Source: Verrucomicrobiota bacterium
Lineage (GTDB): Bacteria; Verrucomicrobiota; Verrucomicrobiia; Opitutales; Opitutaceae
Direction: 5' to 3'
Assembly: GCA_023457715.1 (NCBI GenBank)
Contig: JAEWKR010000177.1
Coordinates: 7,609-71,608, forward strand
DNA: 64,000 nt
Shown here: positions 8,927-16,650 of the stretch, piece by piece
Position numbering within the stretch: position 1 is the stretch's first letter
Layout: each line of letters opens with the position of its first letter
Notes under the pieces: generated by a model
Database searches by the model: none
Told to the model about the DNA's origin: nothing
Seen by the model: only the letters and a program-made list of their open reading frames with translations
Made by a program: the position numbers and the translations under genes

Positions 8927-9097
8927 CCGCCGGCCAGCCGCTCCGGCGGACACGTGTCGCGGCGCCGCCGAAAAGAGGCGGCGCCCGCGGCCCCGAGTCG
9001 GGCTCCTCCAGAGGAGAAAACGCGCTCCGGGTCCCGGCGTATTCATCCTCCTGGTACACGCCGGGCCGCCGTTGCCCGACGGGGCCTTCCGAGGCCC
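8927..9097 (+). promoter_or_regulatory. Run of five GC-rich hairpins in the nuoA leader
   Basis: Five separate inverted repeats follow one another: CCGCCGG/CCGGCGG (8927-8933 with 8943-8949); GGCGCCGCC/GGCGGCGCC (8961-8969 with 8977-8985, loop GAAAAGA); CTCCT/AGGAG near 9004-9017; CCCGGCGT/ACGCCGGG (9033-9040 with 9058-9065); GGCC/GGCC around TTCCGA (9082-9097). They end about 120 bp before the nuoA start. This may be a structured 5' leader of the second complex I operon or an unrecognised RNA. No known riboswitch family was recognised. Confidence 0.4.
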
Positions 9098-9214
9098 ACC
9101 ATGTACAAGAAATGCGGATGGAACGGCAACCTCTGCGATGCCCCTGCGGGGCAATCCTGCGACTATGTTCCCGCTACCCATGGCCATCCCGCTTTCTTCA
9201 ACCCTGCGCCTCGG

Positions 9215-9601
9215 ATGAACAACGCCGCCGCCACCGACCTCCTCTACGTTTTCGCCTTCTGCATGGGCGGTCTCGCCTTCGCGTTCGGACCCTTCGTCCT
9301 GGTCTACTTCCTGGCCCCGCGCTGGACGCGCAACACGATCCAGAAGACCGGCCAGGCCATCGAGTGCGGCATGGATCCCATCGGTGACGCGTGGATCCGC
9401 TACAGCGCCGTCTACTACCTCTACGCCCTGGTCTTCGTCGCGTTCGCCGTCGACGTCCTCTTCCTGATTCCGGTGGCGCTCGTCTACGGCCGCGTCTTCG
9501 CCGTCCGGGACTTCGTCGAACTGACGATGTTCGTCGGCATCCTGTCCCTCGTGATCGTGTACGCCTGGAAAAAAGGAGTCTTCACATGGAAACGTCGGTG
9601 A
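9215..9601 (+). CDS. nuoA: NADH-quinone oxidoreductase subunit A
   Basis: A 128-residue three-helix membrane protein. The conserved loop with the quinone-site cysteine is present (KTGQAIECGMDPIGDAWIRY), followed by YLYALVFVAFAVDVLFLIPVA, a NuoA hallmark. The ATG at 9215 gives normal NuoA length. The frame stays open upstream with another ATG at 9101, which would add a cysteine-containing 38-residue lead not typical of the family. First gene of the second complex I operon; the end overlaps nuoB by 16 bp. Confidence 0.95.
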   Translation: MNNAAATDLLYVFAFCMGGLAFAFGPFVLVYFLAPRWTRNTIQKTGQAIECGMDPIGDAWIRYSAVYYLYALVFVAFAVDVLFLIPVALVYGRVFAVRDFVELTMFVGILSLVIVYAWKKGVFTWKRR

Positions 9602-10155
9602 AACTTGCGCCGGCCACGCCGGCCCTGCCCGCGACCAACGGGAGTCCTGTCCCGAGCGACATTCCCGTCGAGTGCTCGCAGATCGCCAAGTTCGCGAAGC
9701 TCGACGACCTGCTCGCGCTGGGCCGCGCGAACTCGCTGTGGCCGCTGACCTTTGGCCTCGCCTGCTGCGCCATCGAGATGATGGCCGCGGGCATGGCGCG
9801 CTTCGATCTCTCCCGTTTCGGCGCCGAGGTGTTCCGTCCCTCCCCCCGGCAGGCGGATGTGATGATCGTCGCCGGCACGGTGAACAAGAAAATGGCCCCG
9901 GCGGTGAAGCTGCTCTACGACCAGATGCTCGAGCCGAAGTGGGTGATCGCGATGGGCAACTGCGCCTTGTCCGGCGGCCCGTTCAAATATCCCGGCCAGT
10001 ACGCGGTCGTGGAAGGCGTGGACAAACTTTTCCCGGTGGACGTGTACGTCCCCGGCTGCCCCCCGCGTCCCGAGGCGCTGATCGAGGGGATCCTGAAACT
10101 CGAAGAGAAAATCACCGGCAAACGTCGTTTCCCGGTCGCCCAGCTCAAAGAATGA
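9586..10155 (+). CDS. nuoB: NADH-quinone oxidoreductase subunit B
   Basis: A 189-residue subunit carrying the N2 iron-sulfur cluster that passes electrons to quinone. The cluster ligands are visible in FGLACCAIEMM, in MGNCALSGGPF and in YVPGCPPRPEAL. An AAAAGGAG ribosome site lies inside the end of nuoA just before the ATG at 9586. The first 30 residues are an unconserved Ala/Pro/Thr-rich lead. Part of the connecting module with NuoC, D and I. Confidence 0.97.
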   Translation: METSVKLAPATPALPATNGSPVPSDIPVECSQIAKFAKLDDLLALGRANSLWPLTFGLACCAIEMMAAGMARFDLSRFGAEVFRPSPRQADVMIVAGTVNKKMAPAVKLLYDQMLEPKWVIAMGNCALSGGPFKYPGQYAVVEGVDKLFPVDVYVPGCPPRPEALIEGILKLEEKITGKRRFPVAQLKE

Positions 10156-10952
10156 AGCCGACGGTCGAAACCCTGACGGAAGAATTCACGCGGCTCATCG
10201 GGCCCGAGGCGTTCGCCAAGGCGGAAGCCGCGATTGCCGCGGCCAAGGTTGCCGCCGAGGCCGCTGCGAAAGCGGCGGCCGAAAAGGCGGCGGCGGCTGC
10301 TGCCGCGGCGAAAGCGGCCGCCGAGAAGGCAGCGGCTGAGAAGGCCGCAGCGGCGGCGAATCCTGCCCCGGCCCCAACCGCCAACCCACCGGCAGGGACG
10401 CCTGTGACCACGCCGAGTTCGGCGCCCGCGGCGCCTGCACCGCGTCCAGCCGCTGCGGCCGCTGCTCGTCCTGCGGCTGTCCCGGCTGCCGCCGGCGCCG
10501 CTCCCGCGGCCCCCCGTCCCGCGCCCGCGCCCGCGGCTCCGTCCGCCCCGCTGCCCACCCTGCCCGTGCAGGTGGTGAGCCATGCGGCCAAAGGCTATGA
10601 TTTCGACGCGCTGGTCGCCCCCGACCAGGTGGTTCAGGCCGCCCGGGCGCTCGACCGCGCCGGGTTCGGACTCGATACGATCACGGGCGTCGACTGGATG
10701 GCACAGAACGAAATGGAAGTCGTGTACGACTACTTCCATCCCACCGAGGCGCTCCGTGTGGTCGTCCGCACCCGCCTGCCCCGCGCCACGCCCGACGTGC
10801 CCAGCATCACCGCGATCTTCCCCGGCGCCAACTGGCACGAGCGCGAGACGCACGACTTTTTCGGGATCCGGTTCACGGGTCACCCGAACCTGAAACCGTT
10901 CCTCCTGCCGGAGGACGCCGACTTCCACCCTCTGCGGAAGGATTACCAGTGA
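10152..10952 (+). CDS. nuoC: NADH-quinone oxidoreductase subunit C with Ala/Pro-rich insert
   Basis: A 266-residue protein. The C-terminal half (about 140-266) is the NuoC 30-kDa domain: LITGVDW-like ITGVDWMAQNE, VPSITAIFPGANWHERETHDFFGI and the LPEDADFHPLRKDY end. The first 20 residues (ETLTEEFTRLIG) also resemble a NuoC start. Between them, about residues 22-137, lies a low-complexity stretch first of Ala/Lys/Glu (a likely single helix) then of Ala/Pro. No NuoC partner is known to need this. The start ATG overlaps the nuoB stop, and the end overlaps nuoD. Confidence 0.93.
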   Translation: MKPTVETLTEEFTRLIGPEAFAKAEAAIAAAKVAAEAAAKAAAEKAAAAAAAAKAAAEKAAAEKAAAAANPAPAPTANPPAGTPVTTPSSAPAAPAPRPAAAAAARPAAVPAAAGAAPAAPRPAPAPAAPSAPLPTLPVQVVSHAAKGYDFDALVAPDQVVQAARALDRAGFGLDTITGVDWMAQNEMEVVYDYFHPTEALRVVVRTRLPRATPDVPSITAIFPGANWHERETHDFFGIRFTGHPNLKPFLLPEDADFHPLRKDYQ

Positions 10953-12103
10953 TCGCGCAGCGAGAGCACCTCAGCCCCGACGGCACCCGCGTGGTCGACA
11001 CGCAGGCACCGGAGGAAACCTTCGTCCTCAACCTCGGGCCCCAGCATCCGGCCGCGCACGGCGTGCTCCGTGTGCTCATGACCATGGACGGGGAATGGGT
11101 GAAGCGCGCCGAGCCGGTCGTCGGCTACATCCATCGGATGCACGAGAAGATGGGCGAGAACCGCACCTGGGCGAAGTTCCTCCCGAACACCAGCCGCATC
11201 GATTATCTGTCGGCCATGCACTACACCCACGCCTTCGTGGGTGCGGTCGAGCGCGCGGCGAAAATCGAGGTGCCGGAACGCGCCGAGTACGTGCGCGTGA
11301 TCACCTCGGAGCTGAACCGCATCTCCAGTCACATGGTCTGGTGGGGCGCGCTGCTCCTCGATCTGGGCGGGTTCACCCCGATCCTGTACGCCTTCGATGA
11401 CCGCGAGATCATCCTCGACCTGCTCGAGTCCCTCTGCGGCGCGCGGCTGACCTACTGCTACTATCGTTTCGGCGGGCTCTACAACGATGCCGACGACGCG
11501 TTCCTCAAGGGCACGCGCGACTTCGTGAAACACATGAAGCCGCGGCTGGCGATGTACCGCGAGCTGGTGACCGACAACATCATCCTGCGGAAGCGGCTCG
11601 AGGACATCGGGCCGATCAGCGCCGACATGTGCCGCAAGTATGGCGCCACGGGCCCGGTGATCCGCGGTTCCGGGGTGGCCTACGACGTCCGCCGCGCCGA
11701 GCCGTATTCCGTGTATCCGAAGCTCCAGTTCAAGGTGCCGGTGTACACCCAGTGCGACTCCATGGCGCGGTATCTCGTGCGCATGGACGAGATGGAGGAG
11801 AGCCTCCACATCCTCGAGCAGGCGCTGGACATGATTCAACCGGGGCCGTTCATGGCGCCCAAGGTGCCACGGGTGCTGAAACTCCCGCCCGGCGACTTCA
11901 CCTACGCGGTCGAGGCGGCGCGCGGCCGTTTCATGGTCCGCATCGTGAGTGACAACAAGGAAGTGCCCTACCGCGTGAAACTGCGCACCCCCTCGCTTTC
12001 CAACCTGAGCCTCTTCGAAGAAGCCAGCGCCGGGATGATCCTGCCCGACGCGCTCGCGATGATGGGCAGCCTCGACCTCGTCATCCCCGACATCGACCGC
12101 TGA
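10949..12103 (+). CDS. nuoD: NADH-quinone oxidoreductase subunit D
   Basis: A 384-residue 49-kDa subunit forming the quinone-binding pocket with NuoB. Diagnostic segments are NLGPQHPAAHGVLR near residue 30 (quinone-site histidine), EPVVGYIHRMHEKMGE, ELNRISSHMVWWG and the end SLDLVIPDIDR. It starts with GTG at 10949, overlapping the nuoC stop; the N-terminal extension of about 25 residues is short. C and D are separate genes here, not fused. Confidence 0.97.
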   Translation: MIAQREHLSPDGTRVVDTQAPEETFVLNLGPQHPAAHGVLRVLMTMDGEWVKRAEPVVGYIHRMHEKMGENRTWAKFLPNTSRIDYLSAMHYTHAFVGAVERAAKIEVPERAEYVRVITSELNRISSHMVWWGALLLDLGGFTPILYAFDDREIILDLLESLCGARLTYCYYRFGGLYNDADDAFLKGTRDFVKHMKPRLAMYRELVTDNIILRKRLEDIGPISADMCRKYGATGPVIRGSGVAYDVRRAEPYSVYPKLQFKVPVYTQCDSMARYLVRMDEMEESLHILEQALDMIQPGPFMAPKVPRVLKLPPGDFTYAVEAARGRFMVRIVSDNKEVPYRVKLRTPSLSNLSLFEEASAGMILPDALAMMGSLDLVIPDIDR

Positions 12104-12115
12104 CCGCCCTCCCCG

Positions 12116-13174
12116 ATGACGACCTTCCTCTCCCTCGAACCGGTCCGCGTGCTCCTTTACCTCGTCGGCATCTGCGCCTTCGTGGGCGCGAACGCCGCGT
12201 ACCTCGTCCTCGCCGAGCGCAAGGGCGCCGGCCGCATCCAGCGCCGCCCCGGTCCCAATGAGGCCGGCCCCTTCGGCCTGCTGCAGCCGCTGGCCGACGG
12301 TCTCAAGCTCCTCGCCAAACAGGTGCTGGTGCCGCCGGGGACCGACTCCCTGCTCTACCGCGTCGCCCCGCTGATGGTGATGGCGCCCCCGCTGATGTGC
12401 CTCGTGACGATCCCGTTCAGCGACTCGCTGGTCGGCCGCAATCTCAACGTCGGTCTGCTCTTCGTCTTCGCCTTCGGCTCAATCAATGTGATGGCGCTGA
12501 TGCTCGGCGGCTGGGCCTCGCGCAACAAGTTCTCGATCATGTCGGCCGCCCGCGTGGTTTCGCAGAACGTGGCGTACGAGATCCCGATGCTGCTGGTGGT
12601 GGTCACGATGATCATGGTGACCGGGACGCTCGACCTGAACGAGATCGTCCAGCAGCAGTCCGGGGGGTTCTGGAACTGGAACATCCTGCGCGGCATCTGG
12701 GATTTCAAGGCCGGCACCATCGGCGCCAATCTTCTGGCCCCGGTCACGTTCATCATCTTCTACATCTGCATGCTCGCGGAGACGAACCGCGCGCCGTTCG
12801 ACATGGCCGAGGCCGAAAGCGAACTGGTTGCGGGCGCCTTCACCGAGTACGGCGGCATGGGCTTCGGTGTGTTCTTCATGGCCGAGTACGCCAATATCGT
12901 CGTGGGCTGCTCCCTGGCGACCGTCCTCTTCCTCGGAGGCTACCAAAGCCCGATCGGAATCCTCTCCGGCGGCCTGTGGGGCGCCGCGTGGTTCCTCCTC
13001 AAGACCTACGCCCTCATCTTCACCGTGATCTGGGTCCGGTGGACCTTCCCGCGGACGCAGTTCTACAACCTGCTGAACCTCTCCTGGAAGATCCTGATCC
13101 CGATCTCCCTCTTCACCCTCCTGCTGACCGGCGTGACGATGAAGCTGCCGCTGCTGTTCAAGCACCTCTTCTAA
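12116..13174 (+). CDS. nuoH: NADH-quinone oxidoreductase subunit H
   Basis: A 352-residue membrane subunit that joins the peripheral and membrane arms and carries the quinone channel entrance. Typical motifs are LAERKGAGRIQRRPGPNEAGPFGLLQ split by loops, SRNKFSIMSAARVVSQNVAYEIP, and the acidic loop ETNRAPFDMAEAESELVAGAF. Eight or nine hydrophobic helices are evident. It follows nuoD by 12 bp in the same operon. Confidence 0.97.
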   Translation: MTTFLSLEPVRVLLYLVGICAFVGANAAYLVLAERKGAGRIQRRPGPNEAGPFGLLQPLADGLKLLAKQVLVPPGTDSLLYRVAPLMVMAPPLMCLVTIPFSDSLVGRNLNVGLLFVFAFGSINVMALMLGGWASRNKFSIMSAARVVSQNVAYEIPMLLVVVTMIMVTGTLDLNEIVQQQSGGFWNWNILRGIWDFKAGTIGANLLAPVTFIIFYICMLAETNRAPFDMAEAESELVAGAFTEYGGMGFGVFFMAEYANIVVGCSLATVLFLGGYQSPIGILSGGLWGAAWFLLKTYALIFTVIWVRWTFPRTQFYNLLNLSWKILIPISLFTLLLTGVTMKLPLLFKHLF

Positions 13175-13194
13175 GCGCCCAACCCGCCGCGCCC

Positions 13195-13743
13195 ATGAGC
13201 CTCTTCAAGACCGTTCGCGAAACTCTCTCCGGCTTCAAAAGCCTGGTCACCGGCATGCGCATCACGGCCCGCGAGGCCGCGAAGCCGCTCATCACGGTGC
13301 AGTATCCACGTGAGACCCTGCCGATGCCGGCCCGCTTCCGCGGTCACATCCAGCTGACCCTGGACCAGGAGACCGGCCGGCCGAAGTGCACGGCGTGCAC
13401 CCTCTGCGCCAAGGCCTGCCCGAGCAACTGCATCGACCTCGACGGCATCAAGCGCGAGGGCGACAAGAAGAAGTCGGTCTCGAAGTACATGCTCGATTTC
13501 ACGAAGTGCAGCCTGTGCGGCTCCTGCGTGGAGATCTGCCCGAGCGACGCGATCGAGTTCTCCAGGCAGTACAATGTCGTGAGCCTCAGCCGCAGCAGCT
13601 TCGACGCCATCGATCTTCACGCGAAGATCGAGCGCGAAGCGGCCGAGTGGGCCGCGACGCATCCGGCGGCGACGCCGGAGCCGACGACCACGGCGCCTGC
13701 GCCGGCTGTCGCTGGAACGCCATCGCCCGCGGCAACCGCTTGA
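13195..13743 (+). CDS. nuoI: NADH-quinone oxidoreductase subunit I
   Basis: A 182-residue two-cluster ferredoxin-like subunit (clusters N6a and N6b). Both motifs are intact: CTACTLCAKACPSNCID and CSLCGSCVEICPSDAIEF, about residues 65-125. The amphipathic N-terminus (FKTVRETLSGFKSLVTG) docks on the membrane arm. A Pro/Thr/Ala-rich tail of about 25 residues follows the conserved domain. In complexes lacking NuoEFG, NuoI is the most likely entry for ferredoxin electrons. Confidence 0.97.
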   Translation: MSLFKTVRETLSGFKSLVTGMRITAREAAKPLITVQYPRETLPMPARFRGHIQLTLDQETGRPKCTACTLCAKACPSNCIDLDGIKREGDKKKSVSKYMLDFTKCSLCGSCVEICPSDAIEFSRQYNVVSLSRSSFDAIDLHAKIEREAAEWAATHPAATPEPTTTAPAPAVAGTPSPAATA

Positions 13744-13744
13744 T

Positions 13745-13880
13745 CGCCGCCGCAAATCCACAATCACAAACGTCCAGATCCCAAAGAATATCCAAAAACC
13801 AAACACCAAAGCCGCGTGCCCGAACTTGGGATTTGGATCCTGAGCTTTTTTGGGGTTTGGACTTTTGGGATTTGGGATTT
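13745..13880. repeat. Inverted 7-bp-period arrays between nuoI and nuoJ
   Basis: The left half (13745-13815) is A/C-rich with CCAAAAA, CCAAACA, CCAAAGC units. The right half (13827-13880) is T/G-rich with TTTGGGA-type units. The halves are roughly reverse complementary, so the intergenic RNA could fold. The array is in frame with nuoJ upstream of its start, which would give a false 27-residue extension. Confidence 0.75.
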
Positions 13881-13896
13881 CAGAGCGCCTCTTTCG

Positions 13897-14430
13897 ATGA
13901 ACGAATTTCCCTTCCAGCAGTACCTCGTCCTCCTGGTCTTCGCCCTGGCGGTCGGCCTGACGATCGGCGGCGCCCTCATTGCGGCCCTGAGTCGCCGGAT
14001 CATCCGCGGCGTCAGCGGGCTGATGATGGCCTGCATCGGCCTCGCGGGACTGTACTACTTCCTGAACAGCCCGTTCCTGGCGCTGATGGAAATCCTCATC
14101 TATGTCGGAGCGGTCTGCGTCACGATCGTCTTCGGCGTGATGCTTTCCGAACCCGATGAACCGGCCCGGACCGCGCGCACGCCGAGGGCGGTCCTCTGGA
14201 GCCTGGGCGCCCTGCTGGTTGCCGGCGGCATCTTCTGGGGCGTCTCCGCCCTGAGCGTCACGGGCAACTGGACGGTCCCCGCCGAGCGGTTGTCCGACGG
14301 CTCGGTGCGCGCGATCGGCCTCTCCCTTCTCACCACCTACAGCATGGCCTTCGAGCTGATCTCGCTGGTGCTGCTGGTCGCGATCCTGGGCGCCCTCGTG
14401 GTCGCCCGCTCCGGGAGGACCAAGGAATGA
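13897..14430 (+). CDS. nuoJ: NADH-quinone oxidoreductase subunit J
   Basis: A 177-residue membrane subunit with five predicted helices. The conserved helix 3 region LMEILIYVGAVCVTIVFGVML contains the pi-bulge tyrosine region of NuoJ. The ATG at 13897 (MNEFPFQQY) was chosen because codons upstream fall in the heptamer repeat. Overlaps nuoK by four bases (ATGA). Confidence 0.95.
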   Translation: MNEFPFQQYLVLLVFALAVGLTIGGALIAALSRRIIRGVSGLMMACIGLAGLYYFLNSPFLALMEILIYVGAVCVTIVFGVMLSEPDEPARTARTPRAVLWSLGALLVAGGIFWGVSALSVTGNWTVPAERLSDGSVRAIGLSLLTTYSMAFELISLVLLVAILGALVVARSGRTKE

Positions 14431-14753
14431 ACCCCGTGCAACTGCCCAACCAACCCGCCGTTTTCTTCGTGGTCGCCGCGTTTCTCCTCGCGACCGGCAT
14501 CTACGGCCTCATCCGCCGCCGGACCCTCATCGGCATGCTGATCGCCGGCGAACTCATCTTCGCCGCCGCCTCGCTGAATCTGATGACGGTGAACCGTTTC
14601 TTCGCGCCCGACCCTGCGGTCGGGCAGATCTTCGTCCTCTTCATCATGGGTCTCGCGGCCGCCGAGGTCGCGATCGCGCTCAGCATCATCGTCGCGGTGT
14701 ATCGCAACTACCGCTCGATCCATTCCGAGGAGCTCTCGGACCTGAACGGATAA
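14427..14753 (+). CDS. nuoK: NADH-quinone oxidoreductase subunit K
   Basis: A 108-residue three-helix subunit. It carries two conserved membrane glutamates, in LIAGELIFAAASLNL and in FIMGLAAAEVAIALSI, that form part of the proton path linking the quinone site to the antiporters. Length and motifs are normal. Start overlaps nuoJ. Confidence 0.96.
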   Translation: MNPVQLPNQPAVFFVVAAFLLATGIYGLIRRRTLIGMLIAGELIFAAASLNLMTVNRFFAPDPAVGQIFVLFIMGLAAAEVAIALSIIVAVYRNYRSIHSEELSDLNG

Positions 14754-14756
14754 GTC

Positions 14757-16370
14757 ATGCAAGACGTTCGACTCCTCCTGGCTGTCCTGGCCCCCCTCGC
14801 GGGCGCCGGGCTGGTGATGGCCACCGGCAAGCGGCCCAACGTGCGCGAGGCGTGCTCCTTCCTCGCCGCGGTCACCACCTTCGGGCTGATCGCCTCGTTC
14901 CTCCCCGCCGTCCTCCAAGGCGAGACCCTGCGCTACACGCTGTTCGATCTGCTCCCCGGGCTGAGCATCGCGCTGCGGGCCGATGCGCTGTCGATGATCT
15001 TCGCGGTGGTCGCCTCGTTTCTCTGGATCCTGACCATCTTCTACGCGGCCGGCTACATGCGGGCGCATGCGGAGCCGAACCAGACGCGCTTCAACACCTG
15101 CTTTGCGATCGCGATCTTCGGCGCGGTCGGCTGTGCGTTCGCCGACAACCTGCTCACGCTCTATCTCTTCTATGAGATCGTCAGCATCTGCACGTATCCG
15201 CTCGTCGCCCACAACCAGGACGCCGAGAGCTACGAGGGCGCCCGCAAGTACATCACGTACCTGACGACCACCGCCAAGGGCCTGATCCTGCCGGCGATGG
15301 TGCTGATCTACGTGCTGTCGGGCACCCTGGACTTCGCGACCGACGTCCACACCGGCATCCTCCCCGCGACGACGCACAACGGCGTCATCATCGCCCTCTA
15401 CGTCTGCTGTCTCCTCGGCTTCGCCAAGAACGGCATCATGCCGCTGCACAATTGGCTGCCGAGCGCCATGGTGGCCCCGACGCCGGTCAGCGCGCTGCTC
15501 CATGCCGTCGCGGTCGTGAAGGTCGGCGTGTTTTCGACCGTGCGCGTGATGCTGCACGTCTTCGGGGTCGACACGATGGACCGGCTCAACCTCGGACTTC
15601 CGACCGCCTACTTTGTGGCGTTCACGATCCTGGTCGGCTCCATCATCGCGCTGAGCAAGGACAACCTGAAGGCGCGGCTTGCCTACTCCACGGTCAGTCA
15701 GCTGTCGTACATCATTCTCGGTGTGGCGCTGCTCACGCCAGCGGCGATCCAGGGCGGTCTCTTTCACATCGCGGCGCACGCCTTCGGCAAGATCACCCTC
15801 TTCTTCTGCGCCGGCGCGATCTTCATCGCCTCGCACAAGAAGAACATCTCCGAGATGTCCGGCCTGGGCCGCGCGATGCCCTTCACGTTCGGGGCGTTTG
15901 CCATCGCGTCGCTCAGCATGATCGGCGCCCCGCCGGTTGGCGGCTTCATGAGCAAGCTGTACCTGCTGGTCGGCGCGCTCGATGCGCACGCGCTCGGGAT
16001 CGTCCTGATCCTCATCACCAGCACGCTGCTCAATGCGGCATATTTCATGCCGGTCGTGTATCAGGGTTTCTTCGGCAAGCCGGAGGTACCGGCTAAAGCC
16101 GGCGCTGTGGCGGAATGTACCGCGGGCGTCAGCCGGCATTCTGCGCATGCCGGACATCGCACGGCGGAGGCGCCGCTGTATGGGATCGAGACCGAGCATG
16201 CCGAGGCACCGGCCACGGCCCCCGCGCATGGCCACGACGCCCCTCACGGCGAGGCCCACGAGGCGCCGCTCGTCATGGTGGTTCCGCTCTGCATCACCGC
16301 CGCCCTTTCCGTTCTCCTCGGTTTCTTCCCGGACGTCTTCCTCAAACTGGCGCAAGCCGTCGTGAACTGA
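14757..16370 (+). CDS. Proton-translocating antiporter-like subunit (MrpD/NuoL family) with His-rich loop
   Basis: A 537-residue polytopic protein of the proton-conducting transporter family, closer in appearance to MrpD/HyfB-type proteins than to classical NuoL. The helix 5 glutamate (LYLFYEIVSICTYPL), helix 7 lysine (GFAKNGIMPLHNWLP) and helix 8 lysine (AVAVVKVGVFSTVRV) are all present. It ends after the last antiporter helix without a NuoL lateral helix. Before that helix is a soluble loop of about 65 residues (about 440-505) rich in His, Ala and Glu (HAGHRTAEAP, HGHDAPHGEAHEA). It follows nuoK by three bases. Confidence 0.88.
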   Translation: MQDVRLLLAVLAPLAGAGLVMATGKRPNVREACSFLAAVTTFGLIASFLPAVLQGETLRYTLFDLLPGLSIALRADALSMIFAVVASFLWILTIFYAAGYMRAHAEPNQTRFNTCFAIAIFGAVGCAFADNLLTLYLFYEIVSICTYPLVAHNQDAESYEGARKYITYLTTTAKGLILPAMVLIYVLSGTLDFATDVHTGILPATTHNGVIIALYVCCLLGFAKNGIMPLHNWLPSAMVAPTPVSALLHAVAVVKVGVFSTVRVMLHVFGVDTMDRLNLGLPTAYFVAFTILVGSIIALSKDNLKARLAYSTVSQLSYIILGVALLTPAAIQGGLFHIAAHAFGKITLFFCAGAIFIASHKKNISEMSGLGRAMPFTFGAFAIASLSMIGAPPVGGFMSKLYLLVGALDAHALGIVLILITSTLLNAAYFMPVVYQGFFGKPEVPAKAGAVAECTAGVSRHSAHAGHRTAEAPLYGIETEHAEAPATAPAHGHDAPHGEAHEAPLVMVVPLCITAALSVLLGFFPDVFLKLAQAVVN

Positions 16371-16386
16371 CGCGCGCCCACCTGCC

Positions 16387-16650
16387 ATGAAACTCCTTTC
16401 GCTCATCGAGTTTTTCCGCCGGCACCTGAAGACCACGATTCGCGTGGGTCTGGTGCTGCTGGCGCTGCTCGCGCTCGCCGACGCCATCCCGGCGCTGGTC
16501 GACAAGCACCACGCCCACACCAAGGCGGAGCACATCCCCGCCTTCTGGTCGGTGTTCGGCTTCATCGCCTGTGTGCTGATCGTCTACGTTTCCAAATGGT
16601 TCGGCCACGCCGGCATCATGACCCGGGAGGACTACTATGATCGCAAGTGA
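16387..16650 (+). CDS. Small two-helix membrane protein of the complex I operon
   Basis: An 87-residue protein with two predicted membrane helices (VGLVLLALLALADAIPALV and FWSVFGFIACVLIVYVS), a His/Lys loop between them (DKHHAHTKAEH) and a charged tail ending TREDYYDRK. It lies between two antiporter-like genes and overlaps the next by 14 bp, so it is probably co-translated. I do not recognise a named family. Its position suggests a bridging or assembly subunit of the enlarged membrane arm. Confidence 0.75.
   Translation: MKLLSLIEFFRRHLKTTIRVGLVLLALLALADAIPALVDKHHAHTKAEHIPAFWSVFGFIACVLIVYVSKWFGHAGIMTREDYYDRK

Noticed and set aside
9101..9214. Upstream in-frame start giving NuoA a cysteine-containing lead (CGWNGNLCDAPAGQSC)
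   Set aside because: No ribosome site, lies next to hairpins, and normal NuoA starts at the later ATG; kept only as an alternative.
13816..13896. Longer start for NuoJ (GIWILSFFGVWTFGIWDF)
   Set aside because: That peptide is the translation of the TTTGGGA array.
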